NCBI GenBank assembly: GCA_900110635.1
Contig: FOEK01000008.1
Location: 104,471 to 168,470, forward strand
Length of the DNA: 64,000 nt
Origin: Lachnospiraceae bacterium NE2001
Lineage (GTDB): Bacteria > Bacillota > Clostridia > Lachnospirales > Lachnospiraceae
Direction of reading: 5' to 3'
Shown here: positions 1-9,952 of the stretch, in pieces
Position numbering within the stretch: position 1 is the first letter of the stretch
Layout: every line of letters begins with the position of its first letter
The notes under the pieces: generated by a model
Database searches by the model: none
What the model was told of the DNA's origin: nothing
The model's input: only the letters and a program-made list of their open reading frames with translations
Program-made: the position numbers and the translations under genes

Positions 1-1263
1 ATATATAACATAGCTGTCGCAGGAACAGGCTATGTAGGTCTGTCACTCGCCGTATTACTCTCTCAGCACAACAAAGTCACTGCCGTTGATATTATTCCCG
101 AAAAAGTTGAGAAGTTAAATAATTATATATCTCCTATCCAGGATGAATATATAGAAAAATTCCTTGATGAAGCTAAAACCGGGAAGAGGAAACTTGATCT
201 GACCGCCACAACAGATGGCGCATCAGCGTATAAAAATGCAGATTTCATCATAATAGCTGCGCCAACTAATTACGACCCAAAAAAGAATTTCTTCGACTGT
301 TCTGCTGTTGAAGCAGTTATAGAACTAATACTTGAATCGACAAAAGACAGCAAATCCAAGCCAACTATTGTTATTAAATCAACTATACCAGTAGGTTACA
401 CTGAATCTATCCGCAAAAAATACAACGCAGATAATATAATATTCAGCCCGGAATTTCTAAGAGAATCCAAGGCATTATATGATAACCTATATCCATCAAG
501 AATAATCGTTGGTTGTGATGATAAAACCAAAGAAAAAGCAGAACTTTTTGCAGCCCTGCTTGAGCAGGGAGCTATCAAAAATCCTATAGAAAAACTATTT
601 ATGGGATTTACTGAAGCAGAAGCAACAAAGCTCTTTGTAAATACATATTTGGCACTTAGAGTATCTTACTTCAACGAGCTTGATACATATGCTGAGGTAA
701 AAAATCTTAATACAGCTTCCATCATCAAAGGCGTATGTTTGGACCCAAGAGTTGGTGATTATTATAATAACCCATCTTTCGGATATGGAGGATATTGCTT
801 ACCAAAAGATACTAAGCAGCTACTCGCAAACTATAATGATGTGCCACAGAATATGATGACTGCTATAGTTGAAAGTAATAAAACAAGAAAAGACTTTATA
901 GCAGACAGAGTCCTTGAAATAGCTGGAACTTACGGAAATAGTGACAGTTACTCCTATGAAAAAGAATCAAAACAACGCGAAACGGTTGTCGGTGTTTACA
1001 GATTGACTATGAAATCCAACAGTGATAACTTCCGCCAATCATCTATTCAAGGAGTAATGAAAAGAATCAAAGCAAAGGGTGCTACAGTGGTAATATATGA
1101 ACCTACGCTTGAAGACGGTAGTACATTCTTCGGAAGTGAAGTAATAAATGATTTGAATAAATTCAAAAAGAAATGTGGTTGTATAATTGCAAATAGATAT
1201 GATTCTACACTTGATGATGTAATAGAAAAAGTTTACACAAGAGACTTATTTAGAAGGGACTAA
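1..1263 (+). CDS. UDP-glucose/UDP-ManNAc-type nucleotide-sugar 6-dehydrogenase, 5' partial (paralogue 1 of 3)
   Basis: NAD-dependent four-electron oxidation of a UDP-hexose to a UDP-hexuronate. The frame is open from base 1, so the start codon lies just outside the window; only a codon or two seem to be missing by comparison with the paralogue at 36082-37308. The Rossmann motif GTGYVG is near visible codon 8. The catalytic cysteine sits in [12 protein letters not shown] at about codon 266, and the C-terminus is RDLFRRD. About 420 codons match the usual family length. It lies 5 bases upstream of a UDP-glucuronate 4-epimerase gene on the same strand, so UDP-GlcA to UDP-GalA is a sensible pair. 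It is visibly more AT-rich than the two paralogues at 36-38 kb. Substrate (UDP-Glc versus UDP-ManNAc) cannot be settled by eye. Confidence 0.9.
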   Translation: MYNIAVAGTGYVGLSLAVLLSQHNKVTAVDIIPEKVEKLNNYISPIQDEYIEKFLDEAKTGKRKLDLTATTDGASAYKNADFIIIAAPTNYDPKKNFFDCSAVEAVIELILESTKDSKSKPTIVIKSTIPVGYTESIRKKYNADNIIFSPEFLRESKALYDNLYPSRIIVGCDDKTKEKAELFAALLEQGAIKNPIEKLFMGFTEAEATKLFVNTYLALRVSYFNELDTYAEVKNLNTASIIKGVCLDPRVGDYYNNPSFGYGGYCLPKDTKQLLANYNDVPQNMMTAIVESNKTRKDFIADRVLEIAGTYGNSDSYSYEKESKQRETVVGVYRLTMKSNSDNFRQSSIQGVMKRIKAKGATVVIYEPTLEDGSTFFGSEVINDLNKFKKKCGCIIANRYDSTLDDVIEKVYTRDLFRRD

Positions 1264-1268
1264 ATTCA

Positions 1269-2363
1269 ATGAAAAATAACAAGACAAAAATAGATTTAAA
1301 TAATAGAACAATTCTTGTCACCGGAGGAGCTGGATTTATAGGTTCCAATTTGATACTCCGCCTGCTTAAAGAAATGACATCCGGTACAATTCTTAATATC
1401 GACAGTATGAATGGCTATTATGATACTGATTTAAAGAAATATAGACTAAATCTAATACAAGATGCCGCAAAAAACAGCGACGTAAACTATGTATTTATTA
1501 AAGGCAATATAGCTGACAGCAATCTTCTCAGAAATACATTTACCAATTATAAGCCATCTATAGTTGTTAATCTCGCTGCCCAGGCAGGTGTAAGATACTC
1601 TATAGATCATCCTGACGCATATATAGAAAGCAATATCATAGGATTCTATGGAATACTTCAGGCTTGCAGATATAGCAAAGATAATGGACACGAAGGTGTA
1701 GAGCACCTTATATATGCATCATCTTCTTCTGTATATGGCGGCAATAAAAAAGTACCATTTAGCACAGATGATAAAACAGATAATCCTGTATCATTATACG
1801 CAGCAACAAAAAAATCAAACGAGTTACTAGCTTACAGTTATTCAAAACTATATAACATACCTTCAACTGGTCTCAGATTCTTCACTGTATATGGACCAGC
1901 CGGTCGACCAGATATGTTCTACTACTCTGCTACTGAGAAGCTCGTAAGAGGCGAAAACATAAAAATATATAACTATGGAAATTGCAAAAGAGATTTTACC
2001 TATATAGACGATATAGTTGAAGGTATTATCAGAGTCATGAAGGGAGCGCCTGAAAAGCAAACCGGCGAAGACGGTCTCCCTATAGCTCCTCAAGCTCTAT
2101 ATAACATAGGTGGTGGTACCCCAGAAAACCTTCTGGATTACATATCTACATTACAGGAAGAACTTGTGAGAGCAAAAGTACTTCCAGAAGATTATGACTT
2201 CGAAGCACATCGAGAATTAGTAGGTATGCAACCTGGTGATGTTCCTGTAACATATGCAGATAGTAAACCTCTAGAAGAAGATTTTGGTTTCACACCAAGT
2301 ATTAATATACAAGAAGGGTTAAGAAATTTTGCTGAGTGGTATAAAAACTATTACAAAGCTTAA
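1269..2363 (+). CDS. UDP-glucuronate 4-epimerase (extended SDR)
   Basis: Interconverts UDP-glucuronate and UDP-galacturonate for polysaccharide synthesis. The 364-residue protein has the NAD-binding GGAGFIG at residues 19-25 and the catalytic YxxxK pair at Tyr178/Lys182 (SLYAATKKSNE). AAQAGVRYS and ASSSSVYGGNKKVPFS are strongly characteristic of the UDP-glucuronate 4-epimerase (CapI/LpsL/GAE) group as I know it. The length is typical. It starts 5 bases after the dehydrogenase stop, and the product of that enzyme is its expected substrate. The two + strand genes are separated from the rest of the locus, which runs leftward, by an IS21 remnant. Confidence 0.9.
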   Translation: MKNNKTKIDLNNRTILVTGGAGFIGSNLILRLLKEMTSGTILNIDSMNGYYDTDLKKYRLNLIQDAAKNSDVNYVFIKGNIADSNLLRNTFTNYKPSIVVNLAAQAGVRYSIDHPDAYIESNIIGFYGILQACRYSKDNGHEGVEHLIYASSSSVYGGNKKVPFSTDDKTDNPVSLYAATKKSNELLAYSYSKLYNIPSTGLRFFTVYGPAGRPDMFYYSATEKLVRGENIKIYNYGNCKRDFTYIDDIVEGIIRVMKGAPEKQTGEDGLPIAPQALYNIGGGTPENLLDYISTLQEELVRAKVLPEDYDFEAHRELVGMQPGDVPVTYADSKPLEEDFGFTPSINIQEGLRNFAEWYKNYYKA

Positions 2364-2427
2364 CGATTCTCTTATTCAACATTAAGTCGAACTCTAATAT
2401 TGTATATTAGCTTATGTAAATGATACT

Positions 2428-2461
2428 ATAAAAATGTCGTAAAAGTGGAAAATAAAAATGT
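2428..2461 (+). repeat. Probable left-end repeats of the IS21-like element
   Basis: The 10-base word ATAAAAATGT occurs twice, at 2428-2437 and 2452-2461, spaced 24 bases apart and just upstream of the istA-like gene. IS21-family ends carry several short internal repeats, so this is probably the element's left terminus. The outer boundary cannot be fixed because the other end of the element is missing. Confidence 0.4.
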
Positions 2462-2506
2462 AGGTTTCCGCTAAGAGTGATATCCTTTTCCGTGGAGGTA
2501 AAAACC

Positions 2507-3571
2507 ATGGAACAGACACTTATCACTCAACTAAAAATTCTTAAATTGAGCAATGTTAAACCTAACTTTGCTGAACTGGCTCGGATATATGATCTAGATT
2601 GGCGAACCATCAAAAAGTATTATGACGGATACGATGGTAAACCCAAGCATCATTCTAAGCCTAGTAAACTTGATAAACACAAACAGCTTATTACTAAGAA
2701 ACTCGCCATTAAAGGTTCCAATGTCAGAGTTGTTTATGAATTCATAATAGATGAGGTGGATCCGGATATTGGAACCTACTCAAACTTTCAAAAGTACATC
2801 AAATCCAGAGGACTAAAACCCAAGAAAAATTCAAAAGGTCACCCTAGATTTGAAACAGAGCCAGGCATTCAGGCTCAAGTTGACTGGAAAGAAGACATTT
2901 CCATTGCCAACTGTTACGGAGAAATCTTCACCTTTCAGGTGTTTGATTATAAACTGGGCTATTCTAGATACCCCATCTTTACTTACAAACTTTATAAGAC
3001 AAGACAGGATGTATTCGGCTGCTTAATCACTTCTTTTAAAGCAACCGGTGGAGTACCTAGAGAAATCCTTTTTGACAACATGGCGTCCGTAGTGGATCTA
3101 AAAGGTAATCATCGACATGTAAATGAAAAGATGAGAACCTTTGCCAAAGACTTTAACTTCAAAATCAAACTTTGCAAACCTCGTCATGCCTATACAAAAG
3201 GTAAGGTTGAAGCTCTTAATAAGTTCCTATCGTGGATTTATCCATATCAGGGTGAGTTCGAAACTGAGGAACAGCTTATAGCAATCCTTGAAAAAATCAA
3301 CCAGAAGGTATGCAAACGTATATGTGATGAAACTGGAGTTCAACCTCTTCTTTTGTTCCAAAAAGAAAAGGAATACCTACAGTCATTGCCAAGTAACGAA
3401 GTTATCGAATCTTATCTTCCCCACGATCGCCAAACCACGGTTAGAAAGGATTCAATGGTTACCTTTAATAAGTGTAAGTATTCCGTACCACCAGCCTACA
3501 TTGGTAAGCCTGTAAGATTACAGGTCAAATCCGATAAGCTGTGTATCTATTATAGCACGGATTTAATAGCT
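2507..3571 (+). pseudogene. istA: IS21-family transposase IstA, 3'-truncated
   Basis: An N-terminal helix-turn-helix region (FAELARIYDLDWRTIKKYY) is followed by an rve-type DDE integrase core. The first Asp is in AQVDWKED, the second in LFDNMASVVD, and the Glu in KGKVEALNKFLSW. The start at 2507 has GGAGGT upstream at good spacing. IstA similarity ends near STDLIA at about 3571. The reading frame then runs on by chance through the antisense of wecB to 4717. The last part of IstA, the whole istB ATPase gene and the right end are absent, so the element should be immobile on its own. It separates the + strand sugar genes from the leftward locus. Confidence 0.85.
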
Positions 3572-3589
3572 GGAAACATTTTTCTTTCA

Positions 3590-4708
3590 TTACGGCTCCC
3601 AGGGAGTGTATTCCTTCCCTTCAAGGATGTCTGCTATACGTTCGCAAGCGTGACCATCGCCGTAGGGGTTCACAGCGTGTGCCATCTTGTTATATTCGTT
3701 CTTATCCTCAAGCAGCAGCTTAAAAGTCCTATAGATTGTTTCCTCGTCGGTTCCCACCAACTTCAACGTTCCTGCCTCCACACCTTCTGGACGCTCGGTT
3801 GTGTCACGCATGACCAATACCGGTACACCGTAAGAAGGGCACTCCTCCTGGATTCCGCCGGAATCAGTCAGGCAGAGGAAGCTGCGGGCTTCAAAGTTAT
3901 GACAATCGAATACCTCAATCGGCTCGATAATGTGGATACGATCGCAGTCACCCAGCTCTTCATCTGCAGCCTGTCTTACCACAGGGTTCATATGAATCGG
4001 ATATACGGCCTTACAATCCGGATGTTCATCAAGCACACGACAAATTGCTCGGAACATGTGATGCATCGGCTCTCCGAGGTTTTCCCTGCGGTGGGCAGTG
4101 ATAAAGATCAGCTTGTCTTCACCAACCCAATCCAGTTCTGGATGGGTATAGTCCTCCTTCACCGTATGCTGCATAGCATCAATGACGGTGTTACCTGTTA
4201 CATAGATGCTGTCTGGATTGCGACCTTCATGGAGGAGATTATTTCGGCTCAAAGGTGTCGGTGCGAAGTTATATCGGCTGACAATGGACACAGCTTCGCG
4301 ATTAAACTCCTCCGGATAAGGAGAATAGATATTATAGGTCCTGAGTCCCGCTTCTACATGACCGACCGGAATCTGGAGATAGAAGCACGCCAGAGCTGTA
4401 ACAAAAGTTGTCGACGTGTCGCCGTGAACGAGAACCACATCCGGTTTCTCCTTCTCCAACACTTCCCTGATACCATTCAGGATATTCGTTGTAATGTCGA
4501 ACAGCGTCTGACGGTCCTTCATAATATTGAGGTCGTAGTCTGGTGTGACGTCGAAGGTCTTGAGGACCTGATCCAGCATCTGCCTATGCTGGGCTGTGAC
4601 GCAGACAACGACCTCAAGGCCTTCTCTCTTCTTCATCTCCACAACCAGAGGACACATTTTGATTGCCTCTGGTCTTGTCCCGAATACGGTCATTACTTTT
4701 TTCTTCAT
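3590..4708 (-). CDS. wecB: UDP-N-acetylglucosamine 2-epimerase (non-hydrolysing)
   Basis: Interconverts UDP-GlcNAc and UDP-ManNAc. I chose the start at 4708 (MKKKVMTVFGTRPEAIK, 372 residues) because it matches the family N-terminus and has AGGAGAG upstream; the open frame extends 25 codons further without support. Diagnostic motifs are FGTRPEAIK near residues 9-17, HGDTSTTF, GHVEAGLRT, TAHRREN and the C-terminal SGGIQEE. It is the last gene of the rfb group. Its stop lies only about 20 bases from the truncated IS21 gene, which runs convergently, and no terminator is visible there. The native downstream region was probably lost with the IS-associated rearrangement. With one of the dehydrogenases it could supply UDP-ManNAcA. 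Confidence 0.93.
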   Translation of the reverse strand: MKKKVMTVFGTRPEAIKMCPLVVEMKKREGLEVVVCVTAQHRQMLDQVLKTFDVTPDYDLNIMKDRQTLFDITTNILNGIREVLEKEKPDVVLVHGDTSTTFVTALACFYLQIPVGHVEAGLRTYNIYSPYPEEFNREAVSIVSRYNFAPTPLSRNNLLHEGRNPDSIYVTGNTVIDAMQHTVKEDYTHPELDWVGEDKLIFITAHRRENLGEPMHHMFRAICRVLDEHPDCKAVYPIHMNPVVRQAADEELGDCDRIHIIEPIEVFDCHNFEARSFLCLTDSGGIQEECPSYGVPVLVMRDTTERPEGVEAGTLKLVGTDEETIYRTFKLLLEDKNEYNKMAHAVNPYGDGHACERIADILEGKEYTPWEP

Positions 4709-4728
4709 AAGTCCTAACTCTCCTAGCC

Positions 4729-4746
4729 CAGCCCACCGCTGGGCTG
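4729..4746 (-). repeat. Short hairpin between rfbC and wecB
   Basis: Seven-base perfect arms (CAGCCCA / TGGGCTG) with a 4-base loop lie just upstream of the wecB ribosome binding site. There is no U-run, so it is not a typical terminator. It could modulate wecB translation or mRNA processing; this is inference only. Confidence 0.35.
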
Positions 4747-4873
4747 TTAGCATGTTATCCGTTTCTTGATGGACACAATACAACCATCGTAGTTCTAATG
4801 TCGTTGACGATCAGCCACCTCGATTAGTGGCCTTCGGCTTATGGAAGCACTGATTATTTCTTCTCTTCTTCCT

Positions 4874-5440
4874 TCACAGCCACTTTTCCGCCCACTCGAA
4901 GCTCTGATTCTTAAAGCTGATATGCTTGCCATCTTTCTCGCTGGTCTTATACTCGATATCCAGCTTTGCCCAATCAACAGCAATAGTAGGATCATCCCAG
5001 GGAATACCACCCTCACCGCTCGGATCATACACATCGGTGCATTTATAGGTGAAGGTTGCTGAATCAGAAAGGACGAGGAAACCGTGAGCAAAGCCCGCAG
5101 GAATATAGAACATATTCTTCTTCTCAGAGTCTAGCTCCACACCAACCCATTTTCCGAAAGACTCTGATCCAGGTCTCACATCAACAGCTACATCGTAGAC
5201 TCTTCCACTCGTTACCCTGACCAACTTGCCCTGCGTGTGGGTCTTCTGAAAATGTAGTCCACGAAGAACGCCCTTGCTGCTGCAAGATTCGTTATCCTGA
5301 ACGTACTCTGTCGGAATGCCATGAGACGCAAAATCTGGAGCCTTAAAAGTCTCCGCGAAATATCCTCTGGAGTCACCAAACACCTGCGGTGTGATAACGA
5401 ATACCCCTTTGATTGCCTGCTCTTCAAACTTAAATGCCAT
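4874..5440 (-). CDS. rfbC: dTDP-4-dehydrorhamnose 3,5-epimerase
   Basis: Third enzyme of dTDP-L-rhamnose synthesis, epimerising C3 and C5 of the 4-keto sugar. The start at 5440 (MAFKFEEQAIKGVFVI, 188 residues) fits the family. The start ATG shares a base with the stop of rfbD (TAATG), and GGAGG lies upstream, which suggests translational coupling. Visible motifs are FGDSRGYFAETF and LRGLHFQ with the catalytic His near residue 63, then the jelly-roll segment ending in YIPAGFAHGFLVLSD. Length is normal and the frame is intact, unlike the upstream rfbA and rfbB genes. Confidence 0.95.
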   Translation of the reverse strand: MAFKFEEQAIKGVFVITPQVFGDSRGYFAETFKAPDFASHGIPTEYVQDNESCSSKGVLRGLHFQKTHTQGKLVRVTSGRVYDVAVDVRPGSESFGKWVGVELDSEKKNMFYIPAGFAHGFLVLSDSATFTYKCTDVYDPSGEGGIPWDDPTIAVDWAKLDIEYKTSEKDGKHISFKNQSFEWAEKWL

Positions 5441-6363
5441 TACAGTTGTGCCTCCGCAATGTATCTTCTTACTGCATCTTTCCAATCTGGAAGAGATTTG
5501 AAACCTGCTTCCACCAGCTTTGACTTGTCCAATCTGGAATTCTCAGGCCTTGCCGCTTTGCTCAGCCCATACTCTGCTGTGGTTACCCTGTTCACCTTCA
5601 CACTCATGCCGGCAACACGATAGGCTTCCTCCGCCGGATCAGCCCAGGAGATATATCCGCCCTCATTGGTTGCATGATAATAGCCGTACTTCTCCGTCTC
5701 GATCATGTCCACAAGAAGCCGGGCAAGGTCATAGGTGTATGTCGGTATGCCAATCTGGTCATTTACCACACGGACTGTATCATGGGGCTTTCCCACGTTG
5801 ACCATGGTCTTGATGAAGTTCTTACCGTTAAGACCAAATACCCATGCGATGCGGACGATAAAGAACTTGTCCAGCGTTCCGCTTACAGCCAACTCGCCTT
5901 CTAGCTTGGTCTGTCCATAATAGTTTAGAGGAGCGTAGTTCTTATCATCCGGTTGCCACGGGTGCTCGCCCTTTCCATCAAACACATAGTCGGTGGAAAG
6001 ATAGAGCAATTTAGCTCCAACAGCCTTTGCCGCCTCTGCGATATACCTTGTGCCATCCACATTGATAGCATGAACCTTCGCCTTATTCTCATCATCCTCT
6101 GCGGCATCCACAGCAGTCCATGCAGCACAATGAATCATGGCATCTGGCTTTACCCCTTCTATTGTGGTAGTCACAGCTTCCTTGTTTGTTATATCAAGTT
6201 GGGCGTAATCCATTCCCGCTATTGGCGTGGACTCATTCGCTCCGGAATAAGGCGCTGCAACATGAATAACATCAGACCCTACAGTCTCATAGCCCCTTTT
6301 TACCAATTCATTTACGCAGTCATGTCCGAGTTTCCCTGCAACCCCTGTCACAAAAACTCTCAT
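5440..6363 (-). CDS. rfbD: dTDP-4-dehydrorhamnose reductase
   Basis: NAD(P)H-dependent SDR that reduces the 4-keto group to give dTDP-L-rhamnose. The chosen start at 6363 (MRVFVTGVAGKLGHD, 307 residues) has AGGAG about 12 bases upstream. The open frame extends 22 codons further but without family resemblance. The Rossmann glycines are in VTGVAGKLG, followed by STDYVFDG and the catalytic YYGQTKLEGE. The C-terminus has RPENSRLDKSK, usual for RfbD. It overlaps rfbC by one base and follows rfbB after about 200 bases. Confidence 0.95.
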   Translation of the reverse strand: MRVFVTGVAGKLGHDCVNELVKRGYETVGSDVIHVAAPYSGANESTPIAGMDYAQLDITNKEAVTTTIEGVKPDAMIHCAAWTAVDAAEDDENKAKVHAINVDGTRYIAEAAKAVGAKLLYLSTDYVFDGKGEHPWQPDDKNYAPLNYYGQTKLEGELAVSGTLDKFFIVRIAWVFGLNGKNFIKTMVNVGKPHDTVRVVNDQIGIPTYTYDLARLLVDMIETEKYGYYHATNEGGYISWADPAEEAYRVAGMSVKVNRVTTAEYGLSKAARPENSRLDKSKLVEAGFKSLPDWKDAVRRYIAEAQL

Positions 6364-6561
6364 ATCTTTGTTATCACTCCTAATAGCCTGATGGCCACGC
6401 TTCAGGACTTCGATAAAAGCATCATGCACAAGCCGATCTGTTACACCTTTACAATTATCCCAATCTTGTTACCTTGCTGAATAACGGTGCCTTATACTTC
6501 TGCTTTATAAAGGCAGTTTTGGGGCCTCTGATGGATGATTTACTGCCGATTCTTGTACATC

Positions 6562-7603
6562 TCAATAACTCTGATACGCTCCCGATGTAACTCTGTTCAT
6601 CCATTCCTCATTTTCGAGATACCAATCAATCGTCTTTACTATACCAATCTCGAAGGGAGTCTCTGGATACCAACCGAGATCTTTCTTAATCTTAGTTGGA
6701 TCGATTCCATAGCGACGGTCATGCCCAAGTCTATCTTCCACATGCTTGATAAGTGCTTCACTGATGCCCTCGTCCTTCAGCAGGTCATGGAGCTGCTGAA
6801 TGATAGTTTTCACGATGAAGATGTTTGGACGTTCATTGTGACCACCAACATTGTAGACTTCACCAATCTTGCCGCCGTTAGCGACCATATCGATAGCTTT
6901 GCAGTGGTCCTCCACATACAGCCAGTCGCGAACTTGCATTCCATCACCGTAAACCGGAAGCAGCTTATGATGCTTCACATTATTGATCATCAACGGAATC
7001 AGCTTTTCCGGGAATTGGTATGGACCGTAGTTGTTGCTACACCGAGTGATGTTGATAGGCATGCCATATGTATCATGAAACGCTTTCACAAAATGATCAG
7101 CGGATGCCTTGGAAGATGAATACGGACTGTGGGGATTAATAGGTGTTGTCTCCATGAAGAAGCCTTCAGCGCCTAACGCGCCGTACACTTCATCTGTGCT
7201 CACCTGCAAGTACTTCTTTCCCTCTTTCCAGGTTTTCTTCTCAGCATCATACCATGCCTCTTTTGCTCGCTGAAGGAGATTAACGGTTCCCATCACATTA
7301 GTCTGCACAAATATTTCAGGGTTGGCAATAGAGCGGTCAACGTGGCTCTCAGCAGCAAAGTTAATCACATAGTCAAAATCATACTGAGCGAAAAGGCCTG
7401 AAACCAATTCTTTGTCGCAGATGTCACCCTGAACAAACACATGACGTGAATCGCCTTCTACACCTTTCAGGTTCTCTAGATTCCCCGCATAAGTCAACTT
7501 ATCAAGGTTGACTAGCAGAAGATCCTGGTACTTTTTTCAGCATATAATAAACATAGTTGGAGCCGATAAAACCAGCGCACCCTGTGATGAGATATTTCTT
7601 CAT
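6562..7603 (-). pseudogene. rfbB: dTDP-glucose 4,6-dehydratase, frameshifted
   Basis: The protein would oxidise, dehydrate and reduce dTDP-glucose to the 4-keto-6-deoxy sugar. An ATG at 7603, one base after the rfbA stop, opens MKKYLITGCAGFIGSNYVYY. A run of six A on the coding strand near 7532-7537, where five would keep frame, then shifts the reading frame to an early stop. The rest (MTYAGNLENLKG through TSGAYQSY) is open from 7497. The dehydratase signatures are present: FAAESHVDRS, the catalytic YSSSKASADHF and SNNYGPYQFPEK. Just past the 6562 stop, another frame reads EMYKNRQ, like the family tail, so a second small indel is likely there. The Cys in TGCAGFIG, where Gly is usual, is mildly odd. 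It may be a true pseudogene or a homopolymer read error. Confidence 0.85.
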
Positions 7604-7604
7604 A

Positions 7605-8492
7605 TCAGTATCTTACCTTTCCCTCCGCAACAGCTTTCAGGTGTTCTCCATATGGTGACTTACCATATCGTGGTGCACTTTCCATCAACTTTTCTTTATT
7701 AATGAAACCATTTATATATGCTATCTCTTCCGGAGCACTGATTACGATGCCCTGTCTCGACTGAATGGTCTCTACAAAGTTTGCGGCCTGGAGCAGGGAG
7801 TTCATCGTACCGGTATCAAGCCATGCGAAGCCTCGACCAAGAAGTTAGACATCGAGAAGGTCATCTTTCAGATACATTTCATTGAGCGTAGTGATTTCAA
7901 GTTCACCACGGGCTGAAGGCTTCACCTGATTTGCTCGTTTGCTTACATCTCCTGGATAGAAGTAAAGGCCAGTCACAGCGTAGTTTGATTTTGGTTCTTT
8001 CGGTTTCTCCTCAATACTTGTGGCCTTTCCGTTTTCATCAAAAGCAACTACACCGAATCGCTCTGGATCCGTCACGTAGTATCCGAAGACCGTAGCTCTA
8101 CCATTTGCTTCTGCATCATTCACAGCAGACTTGAGGAGACTGCGGAATCCATTGCCATAGAAAATATTATCTCCCAATACCATTGCGCCTGGCTCACCAG
8201 CAAGGAATTCCTCTCCGAGGATAAACGCTTGATCAAGACCATCAGGAGAAGGTTGAACCTTATAGCTCAGGTTTACACCAAACTGTGCGCCATCACCTAA
8301 CAAGCTCTCAAACCTCGGCGTATCCGTAAGTGTGGAAATTATGAGTATGTCTTTTATTCCTGCAAGCATCAATGTGCTCAATGGATAATAAATCATCGGC
8401 TTATCGTAAACAGGCAGGAGCTGTTTACTTGTAACCATAGTTAGTGGATAAAGGCGAGTTCCTGCTCCGCCTGCTAAGATAATGCCTTTCAT
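7605..8492 (-). pseudogene. rfbA: Glucose-1-phosphate thymidylyltransferase with an internal stop
   Basis: First enzyme of the dTDP-rhamnose pathway (dTTP + Glc-1-P to dTDP-Glc). The first 215 codons read [18 protein letters not shown] through [12 protein letters not shown], including the nucleotidyltransferase motif and [11 protein letters not shown]. An in-frame TAA at 7845-7847 follows. The same frame then continues LLGRGFAWLDTGT and ends EGKVRY at 7605, so a single codon (probably CAA or AAA originally) separates two perfect halves. Family length is about 290-295 residues, which fits the full span. The truncated 215-residue product lacks the C-terminal part. The neighbouring rfbB is also broken. 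The lesion may be real or an assembly error. Confidence 0.88.
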
Positions 8493-8506
8493 ATTCCCTC
8501 CAAGCC

Positions 8507-9952
8507 TTAATGATTTTTCATTTTATCAATAAGAATGATCGCAAATTCATTCTTTACAGAAATCAAAGTTACTGCGTACACACATACTGAAGTCAAGATA
8601 CATGTGCAAACATATATTAAATTACTATTGATATATTTCTTAAACAATAAAACAATGACACATATTTCAATACATCCTATAACTGCATGTAAAAAATTAC
8701 TTCTCAATTCCTTCCAATCAATAGTTTTTCTAATTTCTTCGTCCCGCAAAAAGCAATACAAAAATGTAACAAGTTCTGCTATTACGGTAGTAATGGCAGC
8801 ACCAACTTCTTTGAAAGTGGGGATAAGAACAACATTTAAAGAAATATTAATAGCAGCAGCTAAAATAGTTGCAATCAGCGAATTCTTTTCAAGTCCTTTT
8901 GTTACATTGTATACAGTAGATACAATTCCTCCATATATAGCAAAAATGATTCCTATAGCAAGTATTCTAAGACTATTTCCCGCCTCTGCGTACTCTTCTC
9001 CAAATAGCAAAAGAATCATATTCGGCGCAAGCATGCATAACCCCATCATGGCAGGGAAAACAGCAAGTGTCATAAATGACGACAACTTTGAAAACAGGTT
9101 CTTAAATCCTTCCTTATCATTATTTCCGGTTTTTGAAGCAAGCCGCGGAATAGTAACTGTGTACATTGCAGCAATCATACTTTTTACAATAGTATAAACT
9201 TTAACCGATACACTGTATAAACCAACATTGAAATCCCCAATCAAGAAGCCAATCATTGTGACATCAGAATTTACATACAGTGACACAGCTAATTTATTTG
9301 CAAAAAAAACTAAAATTGGTTTTATATGTGATTTAGTATTATTGGTGACACAAAACTTTAGTTTACATCGTTTTCTGCAATGAAACCAGTTAAGTATACT
9401 TACTAGGCCAGTTGTACCTACTGTGATGCATGCATATACGTAATAATCAGTTCTTTCATGGATAAAAACGAATATTGCCAAAATGCTTATAATGTGTACA
9501 ACGATCGTTCTTATTGTAATGTACAAATAATCTTCAAAAACAGTGTTAACCCATTCAATACCTATAGTGTCAAACAGAACCAAAGCACCCTCAATAAGGA
9601 AAAGTGTTTTATAATCAGAAATAGATGGGAAGAAAAATATCATTAGTATCATGACCAAATATGACAGCATGGTCATGATTACAGCAATAGAGAAGCATTC
9701 GCTTATTAATTGAGTTACCTTTTGATTATCATCTCTTACCCTGGCTCCTTCCCTTATACCATATGTACTAATACCCAGACCAGAAATCAAAATAAAATAC
9801 GAAATTATAGAGTAAACATAATTCACTTTCCCAAGATTTTCAGCCCCAAGTACCCTTGACACATATGGATACGTAATTAAGGGAACGATTAATGCCACTA
9901 TTGAACGCAAAACGTTCAAAAAAGCATTAATTCCAACTGACCGTTTTCTCAT
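8507..9952 (-). CDS. wzx: Wzx-type polysaccharide flippase (module A)
   Basis: Multi-pass inner-membrane exporter expected to flip undecaprenyl-PP-linked repeat units. It opens [19 protein letters not shown] and has roughly 12-14 hydrophobic segments over about 481 residues, with the [18 protein letters not shown] signature of the RfbX/Wzx (MATE-like) family. I prefer the start at 9952 because AAAGG lies 7 bases upstream; an ATG at 9967 in the same frame has a poorly spaced site. The gene is AT-rich relative to the rfb genes, as is usual for serotype-specific genes. It lies 14 bases upstream of rfbA and is preceded by a gene-free stretch. Confidence 0.88.
   Translation of the reverse strand: MRKRSVGINAFLNVLRSIVALIVPLITYPYVSRVLGAENLGKVNYVYSIISYFILISGLGISTYGIREGARVRDDNQKVTQLISECFSIAVIMTMLSYLVMILMIFFFPSISDYKTLFLIEGALVLFDTIGIEWVNTVFEDYLYITIRTIVVHIISILAIFVFIHERTDYYVYACITVGTTGLVSILNWFHCRKRCKLKFCVTNNTKSHIKPILVFFANKLAVSLYVNSDVTMIGFLIGDFNVGLYSVSVKVYTIVKSMIAAMYTVTIPRLASKTGNNDKEGFKNLFSKLSSFMTLAVFPAMMGLCMLAPNMILLLFGEEYAEAGNSLRILAIGIIFAIYGGIVSTVYNVTKGLEKNSLIATILAAAINISLNVVLIPTFKEVGAAITTVIAELVTFLYCFLRDEEIRKTIDWKELRSNFLHAVIGCIEICVIVLLFKKYINSNLIYVCTCILTSVCVYAVTLISVKNEFAIILIDKMKNH

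Noticed and set aside
2477..4717. A 746-codon open frame beginning as IstA
   Set aside because: Only the first part (2507-3571) is transposase. The remainder is the antisense of wecB read by chance, with no coherent protein features.
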